Shown here: positions 7,378 to 14,082 of the stretch, piece by piece | Numbering within the stretch: the stretch's first letter is position 1 | How the letters are laid out: every line of letters begins with the position of its first letter | Assembly (NCBI GenBank): GCA_902493615.1 | Contig: CABUQK010000018.1 | Location: 1 to 21,775 of the forward strand | Reading direction: 5' to 3' | From: an uncultured Collinsella sp. | GTDB taxonomy: Bacteria; Actinomycetota; Coriobacteriia; Coriobacteriales; Coriobacteriaceae | Length of the DNA: 21,775 nucleotides | The notes under the pieces: generated by a model | What the model saw: only the letters and a program-made list of their open reading frames with translations | The model's database searches: none | What the model was told of the DNA's origin: nothing | Program-made: the position numbers and the translations under genes

Positions 7378-7391
7378 ACAACCGGTTGCAC
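7378..7391. promoter_or_regulatory. LacI-type operator 1 of the ebg region
   Basis: ACAACCGGTTGCAC, with the palindromic core CAACCGGTTG at 7379-7388. It is identical over 14 bases to the sites at 7423 and 7465. Its centre lies 45 bases upstream of that of operator 2, a spacing that would allow looping or cooperative binding. The 240 bases upstream of it (7136-7377) hold the leader of the regulator gene, with a possible -10 (TATAGT on the minus strand, 7196-7201), and nothing else recognisable. Confidence 0.8.
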
Positions 7392-7422
7392 CGTTAATCC
7401 GACAAAATCGACCGTTCGGCGG

Positions 7423-7436
7423 ACAACCGGTTGCAC
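7423..7436. promoter_or_regulatory. LacI-type operator 2, overlapping the ebgA -35 box
   Basis: ACAACCGGTTGCAC; the core palindrome is at 7424-7433. Its last six bases, TTGCAC (7431-7436), double as the likely -35 box of the ebgA promoter, so repressor binding would block polymerase. Confidence 0.85.
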
Positions 7437-7460
7437 AGATTTTTGTACCGCCCGTAAGAT
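7431..7460 (+). promoter_or_regulatory. Probable ebgA promoter
   Basis: TTGCAC (7431-7436) and TAAGAT (7455-7460) are separated by 18 bases, a reasonable sigma-70-type pair. Transcription would begin near 7467, inside operator 3, giving a leader of about 45 bases before the ATG. Operators 2 and 3 bracket the promoter. Confidence 0.6.
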
Positions 7461-7464
7461 AAGG

Positions 7465-7478
7465 ACAACCGGTTGCAC
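7465..7478. promoter_or_regulatory. LacI-type operator 3, at the ebgA transcription start
   Basis: Third exact copy of ACAACCGGTTGCAC, core at 7466-7475, centred 42 bases (about four helical turns) from operator 2. It covers the expected transcription start of ebgA. Confidence 0.85.
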
Positions 7479-7511
7479 AAAGAAGCACTACGATGACGAA
7501 GGAGCATCACC

Positions 7512-10500
7512 ATGGACGCCATTAACGATTGGGAAAACCAAGCGCTCACCCACAGGAACCGCCTGGCACCCCATGCGTACTTTATGGGTTATGAGGCCGC
7601 CGATCTCGCCGCTACGTACAGCCGCGAGCTGTCGCGCGGATTTGTCCAGCTGTCCGGCTCGTGGCAGTTCCGCCTTTTTGAGGGCCCCGCGGCCGTCTCC
7701 AACGAAGCACTTTGCACGTACAAGCCCGAGTGGGATCACGTGGAGGTTCCGCACCTGTGGCAGGTAGACGGCTATGGCAACCTTGCCTACACCGACGAGG
7801 GTTTTCCGTTCCCGGTGGATCAGCCGTTCGTTCCCTCCGACGACCCTACGGGCGTCTACCAGCGCATCGTCAAACTTCCCGCCGTGCCTGCCGGCGCTCG
7901 CGAGATTATTCGCTTCGACGGTATCGAGAGCTACGGCGAGCTGTATGTCAACGGCAAGTTTATCGGCATGACCAAGGGTTCGCGCCTGTCCGCCGAGTTT
8001 GACGTGACCGACGCGCTCGTCGAGGGCGACAACCTGTTTGCGGTCAAGGTTCTGCAGTACAGCGATGGTAGCTACATCGAGGACCAGGACATGTGGTGGG
8101 CATCGGGCATCTTCCGCGATGTGTACCTCATGCAGCGTCCCGCCGCGCATCTGGTCGACTTTGGGTTCCGCACGCACCGCGAGGGCGATGCCGCTCTGAT
8201 CACGCTCGATACGGTTGCCGAGGGCGCAAGTCGCGTCGTGTATACGCTCAGCGATGGCCAGAATGTGGTCGCTACGGGCGAGTGCGTCGACGGCCATGCC
8301 GAGTGCAGCGTTGCCGATGCCCACTTCTGGAACCCCGAGGACCCCTTCCTCTATGACCTTACGCTTGAGGTCTACGACGGCGACGAGGTCAGCGAGTACG
8401 TTCCGCATCGCCAAGGCCTTGCCGAGGTGACGGTCGAGGGCAATCATATCTACCTCAACGGCACCTACTTTAAGATGCATGGCGTCAACCGCCACGACCA
8501 CGACGATCACAAGGGCCGCGCCGTGGGTCTCGAGCGCATGCGCCGCGACCTGGAGCTCATGAAGCAGCACAACATCAACGCGGTACGCACATCCCACTAC
8601 GCCAACGATCCGCGCTTCTACGAGCTGTGCGACGAGTACGGCATCATGCTGGTCGCCGAGACCGATATGGAGAGCCACGGCTTCGAGAATATCGGCAATA
8701 TCGCCCTGGTCACCGACGACCCTGCCTGGGAGCCGGCTTACGTTGACCGTGTTGAGCGCCTGGTGATGCAGGAACGCAACCACGCGTGCATCATCATGTG
8801 GTCGATGGGCAACGAGAGCGGCTATGGCTGCAACATCCGCGCGATGTACGCCAAAGCTCACGAGCTCGACGGTCGTCCGGTCCACTACGAGGAGGATCGC
8901 AACGCCGATACCGTCGACGTCATTTCCACCATGTACTCCCGCGTGTCGCAGATGAACGACTTTGGCGAGCATCCGTTCCCCAAGCCGCGCATCAACTGCG
9001 AGTACGGCCACTCCATGGGTAATGGTCCCGGAGGCCTGTCCGAGTACCAGGAGGTCTTCGATCGCTGGGATTGCATCCAAGGCCAGTTTATTTGGGAATG
9101 GTGCGACCACGGTTTGGCTGCTGTGACCGAGGACGGCGTTGCCTACGACATGTATGGCGGCGACAACGGCGATTACCCCAACAACAGCAACTTCTGCATC
9201 GACGGCATGGTGTTCCCCTGGCAGCAGCCGAGCCCGGGCCTTACCGAGTACGGCCAGGTCATCTGCCCGGTTCGCATGGCCTACGATGCCGAGGCGGGCG
9301 AGCTGACCGTCACCAACAAGCGTTGGTTTACCACCCTCGAGGATGTCTGCCTGTCGGCGGAGACCCTGGTGGACGGCGACGTGGTCTGCCGCAAGACGCT
9401 CATGCCCGGTGCGGTTGCCCCCGGCGAGTCCGTCCAGCTTCCGCTGGTGATTCGCGAGGCCGCAGTGGGCGAGACCCTGCTGACCGTGCACGCCTACACC
9501 ATGGCGGCTCACGCCTGGTGCGAGCCGATGTTCCAACTGGGTGCAAGCCAGTTTGCCATCGCAAACCATCCGGCGCCGGCAATTGCCGCCCCCACTCGTC
9601 CTGAGCTTACGGTCGAGGAGACCGAGCAGGAGATTCGTATTCGCTCCCTCAACGGCGAGCTGACCTTCAGCAAGGTCAACGGTACCGTGAGCGAGTGGAA
9701 GGCATCCGGTCGCGACGTCATGACCTCCGGTCCCCAGGTTGGTTTTTGGCATCCGCTCGTCGATAACCACGCCCAGGAGTACGACTCCCTGTGGAAGGAT
9801 AACTTCATCGATGTGATGCAGACGTCTACCCGCAATGTTTCTTGGAAGCAGGACGACAATGCGGTTGTCGTTACCGTGAGCCAGCGTATCGCTCCTCCCG
9901 TCCGCGCGTTCGGCATGCGCGTCGAGCTCGTCTATACCGTGCTTCCGAGTGGCCGCGTCGACCTCAAGGTTTCCGGCGAGCCCTACGGCGACTATTCGGA
10001 CATTATCCCGCGCATCGGCATCTCCTTCGAGGTCCCCGGTTGTGATCGTGCCGTCGAGTGGTATGGCCACGGCCCGGGCGAGAACTATCCGGACTCGCTG
10101 CGCGCCAACCCGGTCGGTCATTACCGCACTACGGTCGACGACATGTTCACGCCCTACGTTATGCCCCAGGACTGCGCCAACCGCGAGGGTACCCGCTGGG
10201 TCGCCCTGCGCTCCAGCCACGGTGACGGTCTGGTCGTGACGCGTCCGAGCGACGCCGCTTCCAATCCGTTCTCGTTCTCCGCATGGCCCTATAGCTGCGA
10301 GGCTATCGATAATGCCAAGCATGTCTACGATCTTGTCCCGGGCGACACGGTTACGGTCAACATCAACGACCAGCTGCTCGGCCTTGGCTCGAACTCTTGG
10401 GGTTCCGAGGTGCTCGATTCCTATCGCACCCGTTTTGAGAGCTTCAGCTTTGAGGTGTCCCTGCGACCGCTGACGTCTGCCGATCTGGCTCAGGCGCTGG

Positions 10501-10520
10501 CACCCATTAAGGAGGCATAA
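7512..10520 (+). CDS. ebgA: Beta-galactosidase, glycoside hydrolase family 2 (EbgA/LacZ type)
   Basis: Cleaves terminal beta-galactose from lactose-like glycosides; no signal peptide is visible, so it acts in the cytoplasm. The 1002-residue product has the LacZ layout: N-terminal sugar-binding jelly roll (with DGIESYGELYVNGKFIG and SDGSYIEDQDMWWASGIFRDVYL), Ig-like domain, TIM barrel beginning near HGVNRHDHDDHKGRAVG, and a C-terminal beta-sandwich (YGHGPGENYPDS). The acid/base Glu is in SMGNESG (about residue 435) and the nucleophile Glu in CEYGHSMGNGPGG (about residue 497). The start follows GAAGGAG at 7498-7504. ebgC begins three bases after its stop, which is why it is named ebgA rather than lacZ. 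Confidence 0.95.
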   Translation: MDAINDWENQALTHRNRLAPHAYFMGYEAADLAATYSRELSRGFVQLSGSWQFRLFEGPAAVSNEALCTYKPEWDHVEVPHLWQVDGYGNLAYTDEGFPFPVDQPFVPSDDPTGVYQRIVKLPAVPAGAREIIRFDGIESYGELYVNGKFIGMTKGSRLSAEFDVTDALVEGDNLFAVKVLQYSDGSYIEDQDMWWASGIFRDVYLMQRPAAHLVDFGFRTHREGDAALITLDTVAEGASRVVYTLSDGQNVVATGECVDGHAECSVADAHFWNPEDPFLYDLTLEVYDGDEVSEYVPHRQGLAEVTVEGNHIYLNGTYFKMHGVNRHDHDDHKGRAVGLERMRRDLELMKQHNINAVRTSHYANDPRFYELCDEYGIMLVAETDMESHGFENIGNIALVTDDPAWEPAYVDRVERLVMQERNHACIIMWSMGNESGYGCNIRAMYAKAHELDGRPVHYEEDRNADTVDVISTMYSRVSQMNDFGEHPFPKPRINCEYGHSMGNGPGGLSEYQEVFDRWDCIQGQFIWEWCDHGLAAVTEDGVAYDMYGGDNGDYPNNSNFCIDGMVFPWQQPSPGLTEYGQVICPVRMAYDAEAGELTVTNKRWFTTLEDVCLSAETLVDGDVVCRKTLMPGAVAPGESVQLPLVIREAAVGETLLTVHAYTMAAHAWCEPMFQLGASQFAIANHPAPAIAAPTRPELTVEETEQEIRIRSLNGELTFSKVNGTVSEWKASGRDVMTSGPQVGFWHPLVDNHAQEYDSLWKDNFIDVMQTSTRNVSWKQDDNAVVVTVSQRIAPPVRAFGMRVELVYTVLPSGRVDLKVSGEPYGDYSDIIPRIGISFEVPGCDRAVEWYGHGPGENYPDSLRANPVGHYRTTVDDMFTPYVMPQDCANREGTRWVALRSSHGDGLVVTRPSDAASNPFSFSAWPYSCEAIDNAKHVYDLVPGDTVTVNINDQLLGLGSNSWGSEVLDSYRTRFESFSFEVSLRPLTSADLAQALAPIKEA

Positions 10521-10523
10521 GTC

Positions 10524-10979
10524 ATGCATATCTTTAACTCGCGTGCCGATTTCGACGCCCAGATGAAGTCCGTCAAGAAGTGGATGCGTACCGGTCAGGC
10601 ACTCGACGGCGTTTCTGAACTGCAGCACGATGTGGCGTACTCTATCGGCGACTCGCTGGTGTATTGGTGGGTGAACGCCCACGAGGCGGCTACTGCCGAT
10701 CTGGTCGGTCACCGTCGCTACCATGCCGTGCTCGCCCCGCTCGACGGCAATCTGACCGTTGAGGTGGCTTCCAAGGCCGATCTTACCTGTACGCGCGCCT
10801 ACAGCGATATCGATGATCGCGAGCGCTTTGAGGGTACGGGGGAGACCGTGACGATTCCCACCGGCGGCGTTGCCGTCGTCGAAATTGACGAGGCCTACCG
10901 TGTCGTGGCCGATGCCGCGGATCCCCGCGTCGTGGTACTGCACGTGACAGTCGAAGGTTATTCCTTCCCCAACAAGTAG
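10524..10979 (+). CDS. ebgC: EbgC, beta-galactosidase small subunit (YhcH/YjgK/YiaL family)
   Basis: A 151-residue cupin-like protein of the YhcH/YjgK/YiaL (DUF386) family. In E. coli, EbgC associates with EbgA and is needed for full beta-galactosidase activity; that role is transferred here because the gene directly follows ebgA. Visible family features are the HAVLAPLDGNLTVEV-type strand (around residue 70), the DIDDRERFEG segment and IPTGGVAVVEIDEAYR near the C-terminal third. The ribosome-binding site AAGGAGG (10510-10516) lies inside the end of ebgA, so the two are translationally linked. Confidence 0.9.
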   Translation: MHIFNSRADFDAQMKSVKKWMRTGQALDGVSELQHDVAYSIGDSLVYWWVNAHEAATADLVGHRRYHAVLAPLDGNLTVEVASKADLTCTRAYSDIDDRERFEGTGETVTIPTGGVAVVEIDEAYRVVADAADPRVVVLHVTVEGYSFPNK

Positions 10980-11065
10980 TATTCGTCCGCCTGGACGTTT
11001 GCTTCGCGCCGTTAAGGGGGATGGCTTTGTTGACTCCCTTTTCCCCATTCCCCTTAGCAGGTGCG

Positions 11066-11100
11066 CCGTCCGTGTTTGCACTTGCAGCTCGGACGGTTTT
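11066..11100 (+). terminator. Terminator-like hairpin between ebgC and the permease gene
   Basis: CCGTCCG (11066-11072) pairs with CGGACGG (11090-11096), followed by TTTT. Just upstream a second imperfect inverted repeat joins TAAGGGGGATGG near 11013 with CCATTCCCCTTAG near 11045. Together they probably end most ebgA-ebgC transcripts, or attenuate read-through into the permease gene, which starts 33 bases further on. Confidence 0.6.
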
Positions 11101-11132
11101 AGATGACATTTAACAGATGATTGGGAGGGCTT

Positions 11133-12596
11133 ATGAGCTCTGAAAAACGAGGAACGATTGGTTCGTTCGCTCTGCTGGGCATGACGGTCGCCGCCGTGTT
11201 CGGTATCAAGAACATCATCAACAACAACGCGGCCATCGGCTTGGCAGCTGCGCCGTCGTTCTTCTTCGCCACGCTTTTGTACTTTGTCCCCTATACCCTG
11301 GTTACCGCCGAGTTCGTCGGCCTCAACAAGGACTCCGAGTCTGGCGTGTACGCATGGGTTAAGACCTCGATGGGTGGTCGCTGGGCGTTCCTGACGGCAT
11401 TTAGCTACTGGTTCGTTAACCTGTTCTTCTTTGCGTCCGTCCTGCCCAACGTCATCATCTACGCGAGCTACGTGTTCTTTGGTGCCAACGCCGAGCTTTC
11501 GCAGCTGTGGATCACCATTATCGAGATCGTCGTCTTTGCTATCGCCACGTGGGTTTCGACCAAGGGCGCTAAGTGGATCGGCTCCATTTCCTCCTTCGGT
11601 TCGACCGCGGCTCTCGGCCTGACCGCCGTGTTCATCCTGCTGTCCCTGGCTGCTGCCTTTGGCGGCGTTGAGTTCGCTACGGCTCCTACTCCCGCTAACA
11701 TGGCTCCCGACATGAGCAACTTCGCAACTGCGTGGGGCTTCTTCGGTACGCTTGCCTGGATCATCCAGGGCGTTGGCGGCGCTGAGTCTGTCGGCGTGTT
11801 CCTTAACGACCTTAAGGGTGGCGTCAAGGCCTTCGTGCGCACCGTCGTTATCGCCGGCCTGACCATCGGCCTTCTGTATGCAGGCGCTTCGCTGCTGGTT
11901 AACCTGTTCATCCCCGAGGGCAGCGTTGCCATCTCCACCGGCATCTTCGACGTGTTCGGCGCTGTCTTTGCCCACTTTGGCATTCCTATGGAAGTGTCCA
12001 CGCGCGTCATCGGCTTGATCCTTCTCGCCGCTACGCTGGGTTCCCTCATGATGTGGACCTCCGCTCCCATCAAGGTCTTCTTCACCGAGATCCCCAAGGG
12101 CGTCTTTGGTAGCAAGATCGTCGAGCTCAACAAGCATGGCATTCCTGCCCGCGCCGCTTGGCTGCAGTTCGCCATCGTCGTCCCCATCCTGATCATCCCG
12201 GCCCTGGGCTCCGGTAACCTCGACGACCTGCTCATGATTGTCACCAACATGACGGCTGCCACCGCTCTGCTCCCGCCGCTGCTGATTCTGCTTGCCTACT
12301 TTATGCTGCGCAAGAACTTCGATGCTGCTCCCCGTGGCTTCCGCATGGGCTCGCGCAGCTTTGGCCTGGTCGTTGCCGCCTTTCTGCTCGTGGTCTTCTG
12401 CTTCGTGCTTATCTGCGGCACCATTCCGCTCGATCAGCCGCTGTGGCTGACGCTGGTCTACAACGTTGGCGGCGTGGTTGTCTTCCTGGGCCTTGCCGTG
12501 ATGTGGTACAACCGCTACATCAACCGCCTGCGCGAGACCGATCCCGAGGCCGCCGAGAACGAGCTTCGCCCCTCCGTCCTCGATATGATGGAGTAG
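11133..12596 (+). CDS. APC-superfamily amino acid permease (YjeM / glutamate-GABA antiporter-like)
   Basis: A 487-residue inner-membrane protein with about twelve hydrophobic helices. The N-terminal helix carries the substrate-site region of the APC fold (GMTVAAVFGIKNIINNNAA), followed by the ESGVYAWVKTSMGGRWAF segment, which matches the amino-acid permease consensus; later there is AWIIQGVGGAESVGVFLNDLKGG. It therefore most likely moves an amino acid or related organic cation, not a sugar. The frame opens at a TTG (11121), but GGGAGGG at 11123-11129 serves the ATG at 11133. It follows ebgC after 153 bases with a terminator-like hairpin between, so co-operation with ebgAC is uncertain. A strong terminator follows. 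Confidence 0.85.
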   Translation: MSSEKRGTIGSFALLGMTVAAVFGIKNIINNNAAIGLAAAPSFFFATLLYFVPYTLVTAEFVGLNKDSESGVYAWVKTSMGGRWAFLTAFSYWFVNLFFFASVLPNVIIYASYVFFGANAELSQLWITIIEIVVFAIATWVSTKGAKWIGSISSFGSTAALGLTAVFILLSLAAAFGGVEFATAPTPANMAPDMSNFATAWGFFGTLAWIIQGVGGAESVGVFLNDLKGGVKAFVRTVVIAGLTIGLLYAGASLLVNLFIPEGSVAISTGIFDVFGAVFAHFGIPMEVSTRVIGLILLAATLGSLMMWTSAPIKVFFTEIPKGVFGSKIVELNKHGIPARAAWLQFAIVVPILIIPALGSGNLDDLLMIVTNMTAATALLPPLLILLAYFMLRKNFDAAPRGFRMGSRSFGLVVAAFLLVVFCFVLICGTIPLDQPLWLTLVYNVGGVVVFLGLAVMWYNRYINRLRETDPEAAENELRPSVLDMME

Positions 12597-12645
12597 CGGC
12601 TAGGATTAATCTGCGGCTGTGGAATAAATCGATTCCCTTTCCTAG

Positions 12646-12680
12646 GGAGGGGCCTTACGAGGCCCCTCCTTTTGTGTTTT
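12646..12680 (+). terminator. Rho-independent terminator of the permease gene
   Basis: GGAGGGGCC (12646-12654) pairs perfectly with GGCCCCTCC (12661-12669) around TTACGA, followed by a T-rich tail. Confidence 0.9.
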
Positions 12681-12701
12681 GGGGCATGGATTTTGGACTC
12701 T

Positions 12702-12921
12702 GTGGGCAAAAAATGCCAAATATGAGTACTGTTGCAAAAGAGGTGTCATATTTTTCGGCCTGTTCTGAGTAAAAATGGGCTCACAATCAATTTATCTAAC
12801 CCCCTTTAAAGGGCGTTTGACGGCTTTCAACCCCTTCGAATCGCTTAAAGTAAGCAATTTGCTCTCGATTTTGCTGCTACTAAATTGGTGGCAGTACTCA
12901 TATTTGCCACTTTTTGCCCAC
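12702..12921. repeat. 220-base element bounded by 30-base inverted repeats (MITE-like)
   Basis: The arm 12702-12731 (GTGGGCAAAAA, then CAAATATGAGTACTG) is nearly complementary to 12892-12921 over 30 bases, with about three mismatches. The 160-base interior is AT-rich compared with the surroundings and contains the perfect palindrome CCCTTTAAAGGG (12802-12813) but no credible gene. No target-site duplication is seen outside the arms. It fills most of the gap between the permease terminator and the HPr gene; the remaining 12922-13018 is the HPr leader. A small non-autonomous mobile element or a structured RNA gene are both possible. Confidence 0.65.
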
Positions 12922-12958
12922 GAGGTGTTCAGAGGAGCTCTCGACAAGCATCTAACGC

Positions 12959-12964
12959 TACAAT
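12959..12964 (+). promoter_or_regulatory. Possible -10 box of the HPr gene
   Basis: TACAAT at 12959-12964, 55 bases before the start codon, is a good -10 match. No convincing -35 lies at the right distance (TCGACA at 12941 is only 12 bases away), so the call rests on the -10 alone. Confidence 0.3.
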
Positions 12965-13018
12965 AGCTACCACGTGGCTGGGTTTGCCGGCCGAATGTGC
13001 GATGTCGTGGGAGGGGAC

Positions 13019-13267
13019 ATGGTCGAATTTACGAAGACGATTAAAGATCCGTTGGGATTGCATGCCCGCCCGGTTGCGCTGCTTTATGACATTATCGCCA
13101 AGCATCGTAGTGACGTGTCGGTTTCGATTGGCAATCGTCATGTCGATGGCCGCGACGTTATAGGGCTCATGGCACTCTGTGGCGAATGTGGCGAGGACAT
13201 CGTGTTCCGCGTTTCGGGCGTGGATGAGGCCTCCTGTGTCACATCGATCAGAAATCTCTCGCTCTAA
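13019..13267 (+). CDS. ptsH: HPr-family phosphocarrier protein with Asp at position 46
   Basis: An 82-residue HPr-type protein. HPr takes phosphate from enzyme I on His15 and passes it to sugar-specific EIIA domains. The active site LGLHARP is intact (His15, Arg17). The regulatory site that is Ser46 in most Gram-positive HPr proteins is Asp46 here (GRDVIGLMAL, aligned with the usual KSIMGVMSL). The C-terminal half is normal in length. The frame opens at a GTG (12974), but the ATG at 13019, preceded by GGGAGGGG, gives the standard N-terminus MVEFTKTIKDPLGLHARP. The gene stands alone with its own terminator; no enzyme I gene is nearby. It could be a dedicated HPr paralogue rather than the general one. 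Confidence 0.9.
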   Translation: MVEFTKTIKDPLGLHARPVALLYDIIAKHRSDVSVSIGNRHVDGRDVIGLMALCGECGEDIVFRVSGVDEASCVTSIRNLSL

Positions 13268-13276
13268 GCATGATAG

Positions 13277-13313
13277 GGCGCGGTAAAGGATGGTCCTTTG
13301 CCGCGCCTTTTTG
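13277..13313 (+). terminator. Rho-independent terminator of the HPr gene
   Basis: GGCGCGG (13277-13283), continuing through AAAGGA, pairs with TCCTTT and CCGCGCC (13301-13307), followed by TTTTT. It starts nine bases after the stop codon. Confidence 0.9.
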
Positions 13314-13358
13314 TTTCGTATAGGAAACTTTTTCGAAATCTGAATGGGGACCCTTTCC

Positions 13359-13414
13359 AAAAAGTTAACCACGTGCTAGTTTACTATAGCGAACATAGAC
13401 GTGGTTAACTTTTT
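13359..13414. promoter_or_regulatory. Perfect 16-base inverted repeat upstream of the feo operon
   Basis: AAAAAGTTAACCACGT (13359-13374) is perfectly complementary to ACGTGGTTAACTTTTT (13399-13414), with a 24-base spacer containing the AT-rich, -10-like TACTATAG. It ends 41 bases before the first feoA. The layout suits a pair of repressor half-sites around a promoter. The right arm also ends in five T, so a terminator reading for the plus strand is possible, though the HPr gene already has one. Confidence 0.55.
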
Positions 13415-13455
13415 ACGCGTCGATGTTGAGGACGAACTGACGTTAGGAGCAACTC

Positions 13456-13698
13456 ATGTCTTGCGGACCGCAGATGCCGGCCATGCCGCTTTCGATGGTA
13501 AAAGCGGGCGAAACCGTGCGCGTGTCTCGTGTAAAGGGCAATGAGGACATGAAACACCACCTCAAGGACCTCGGCTTTGTCGAGGGCAACGAAATCCACG
13601 TGGTGAGCTCGAGTGGTGCCAATATCATCGTCACGGTGCTGGGCGCACGCTTTGGCATCGATTCCAAGGTTGCCATGCACATCATGACCGTCGGTTAG
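13456..13698 (+). CDS. feoA: FeoA-family ferrous iron transport protein (first copy)
   Basis: An 80-residue cytoplasmic SH3-like protein of the FeoA family that assists FeoB in ferrous iron uptake. The core runs from VKAGETVRVSRVKG through HHLKDLGFVEGNEIHVVSS to GARFGIDSKVAMHIMTV, matching FeoA's LxxLGLxxGxxV pattern. An extra N-terminal leader of about 13 residues (MSCGPQMPAMPLS) with one Cys precedes it. Ribosome-binding site AGGAG at 13445-13449. It is the first gene of the feoA-feoA-feoB group; two FeoA copies probably form separate partners or a heteromer. Confidence 0.88.
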   Translation: MSCGPQMPAMPLSMVKAGETVRVSRVKGNEDMKHHLKDLGFVEGNEIHVVSSSGANIIVTVLGARFGIDSKVAMHIMTVG

Positions 13699-13737
13699 TC
13701 AGCAGCATTTCATAAAAACCGAAAGGGGGATAAGAGG

Positions 13738-13959
13738 ATGAAGACGTTGGGTGACGTTAAGGTGGGCGAGAGCTCCACCATCGTCAAGCTTCACGGTGAG
13801 GGTGCGCTTCGCCGCCACCTTATGGACCTGGGGCTCATCAAGGGCACTTCGTTCAAGGTCGTGAAGGTTGCACCGCTCGGTGATCCGGTCGAGATCAACG
13901 TGCGCGGCTACGAGCTTTCCATCCGCAAGGAGGAGGCCGCCGTCGTCGAGGTTCAGTAA
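13738..13959 (+). CDS. feoA: FeoA-family ferrous iron transport protein (second copy)
   Basis: A 73-residue FeoA-domain protein: VKVGESSTIVKLHGEG, then RRHLMDLGLIKGTSFKVVKVAPLGDPVEINVRGYELSIRKEEAAVVEV. It is closer to the classical FeoA consensus (MDLGLIKGT, PLGDPVEI) than the first copy. A G-rich ribosome-binding site AAAGGGGG lies upstream. It follows the first copy by 39 bases and is separated from feoB by 123 bases that hold a DtxR-like box. Cytoplasmic; likely regulates or docks onto FeoB. Confidence 0.92.
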   Translation: MKTLGDVKVGESSTIVKLHGEGALRRHLMDLGLIKGTSFKVVKVAPLGDPVEINVRGYELSIRKEEAAVVEVQ

Positions 13960-13990
13960 GGACTCGCGGCGCATATTTCTGCAGATAAAG

Positions 13991-14009
13991 TTAGGTTTTT
14001 CTACCTTAA
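13991..14009. promoter_or_regulatory. Candidate DtxR/IdeR-type iron box upstream of feoB
   Basis: TTAGGTTTTTCTACCTTAA matches about 14 of 19 positions of the known actinobacterial DtxR/IdeR consensus and lies 74 bases before the feoB start. The flanks CTGCA (13979-13983) and TGCAG (14010-14014) are also complementary, so the site may form a hairpin in mRNA. An internal iron-controlled promoter for feoB is the natural reading, but no -10/-35 pair is clear. Confidence 0.45.
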
Positions 14010-14082
14010 TGCAGCATCTTTGAAGCACATTATCCAGCCTGCGCGGAGAAAGCAGCACAGGCACACAAGGAAGAAGGATTGA

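Noticed and set aside
7488..12137. A 1549-codon open frame on the minus strand opposite ebgA, ebgC and the permease gene
   Set aside because: It is antisense to three clear genes, has low-complexity Gly/Asp/His/Val-rich composition and no domain; such long shadow frames arise from GC-rich codon bias.
12702..12921. Insertion sequence
   Set aside because: No transposase frame and no target-site duplication; kept only as an inverted-repeat element.
12443..12966. Small open frames around and after the permease gene end
   Set aside because: They overlap the permease gene in another frame, or lie in the inverted-repeat element, and have no ribosome-binding site.
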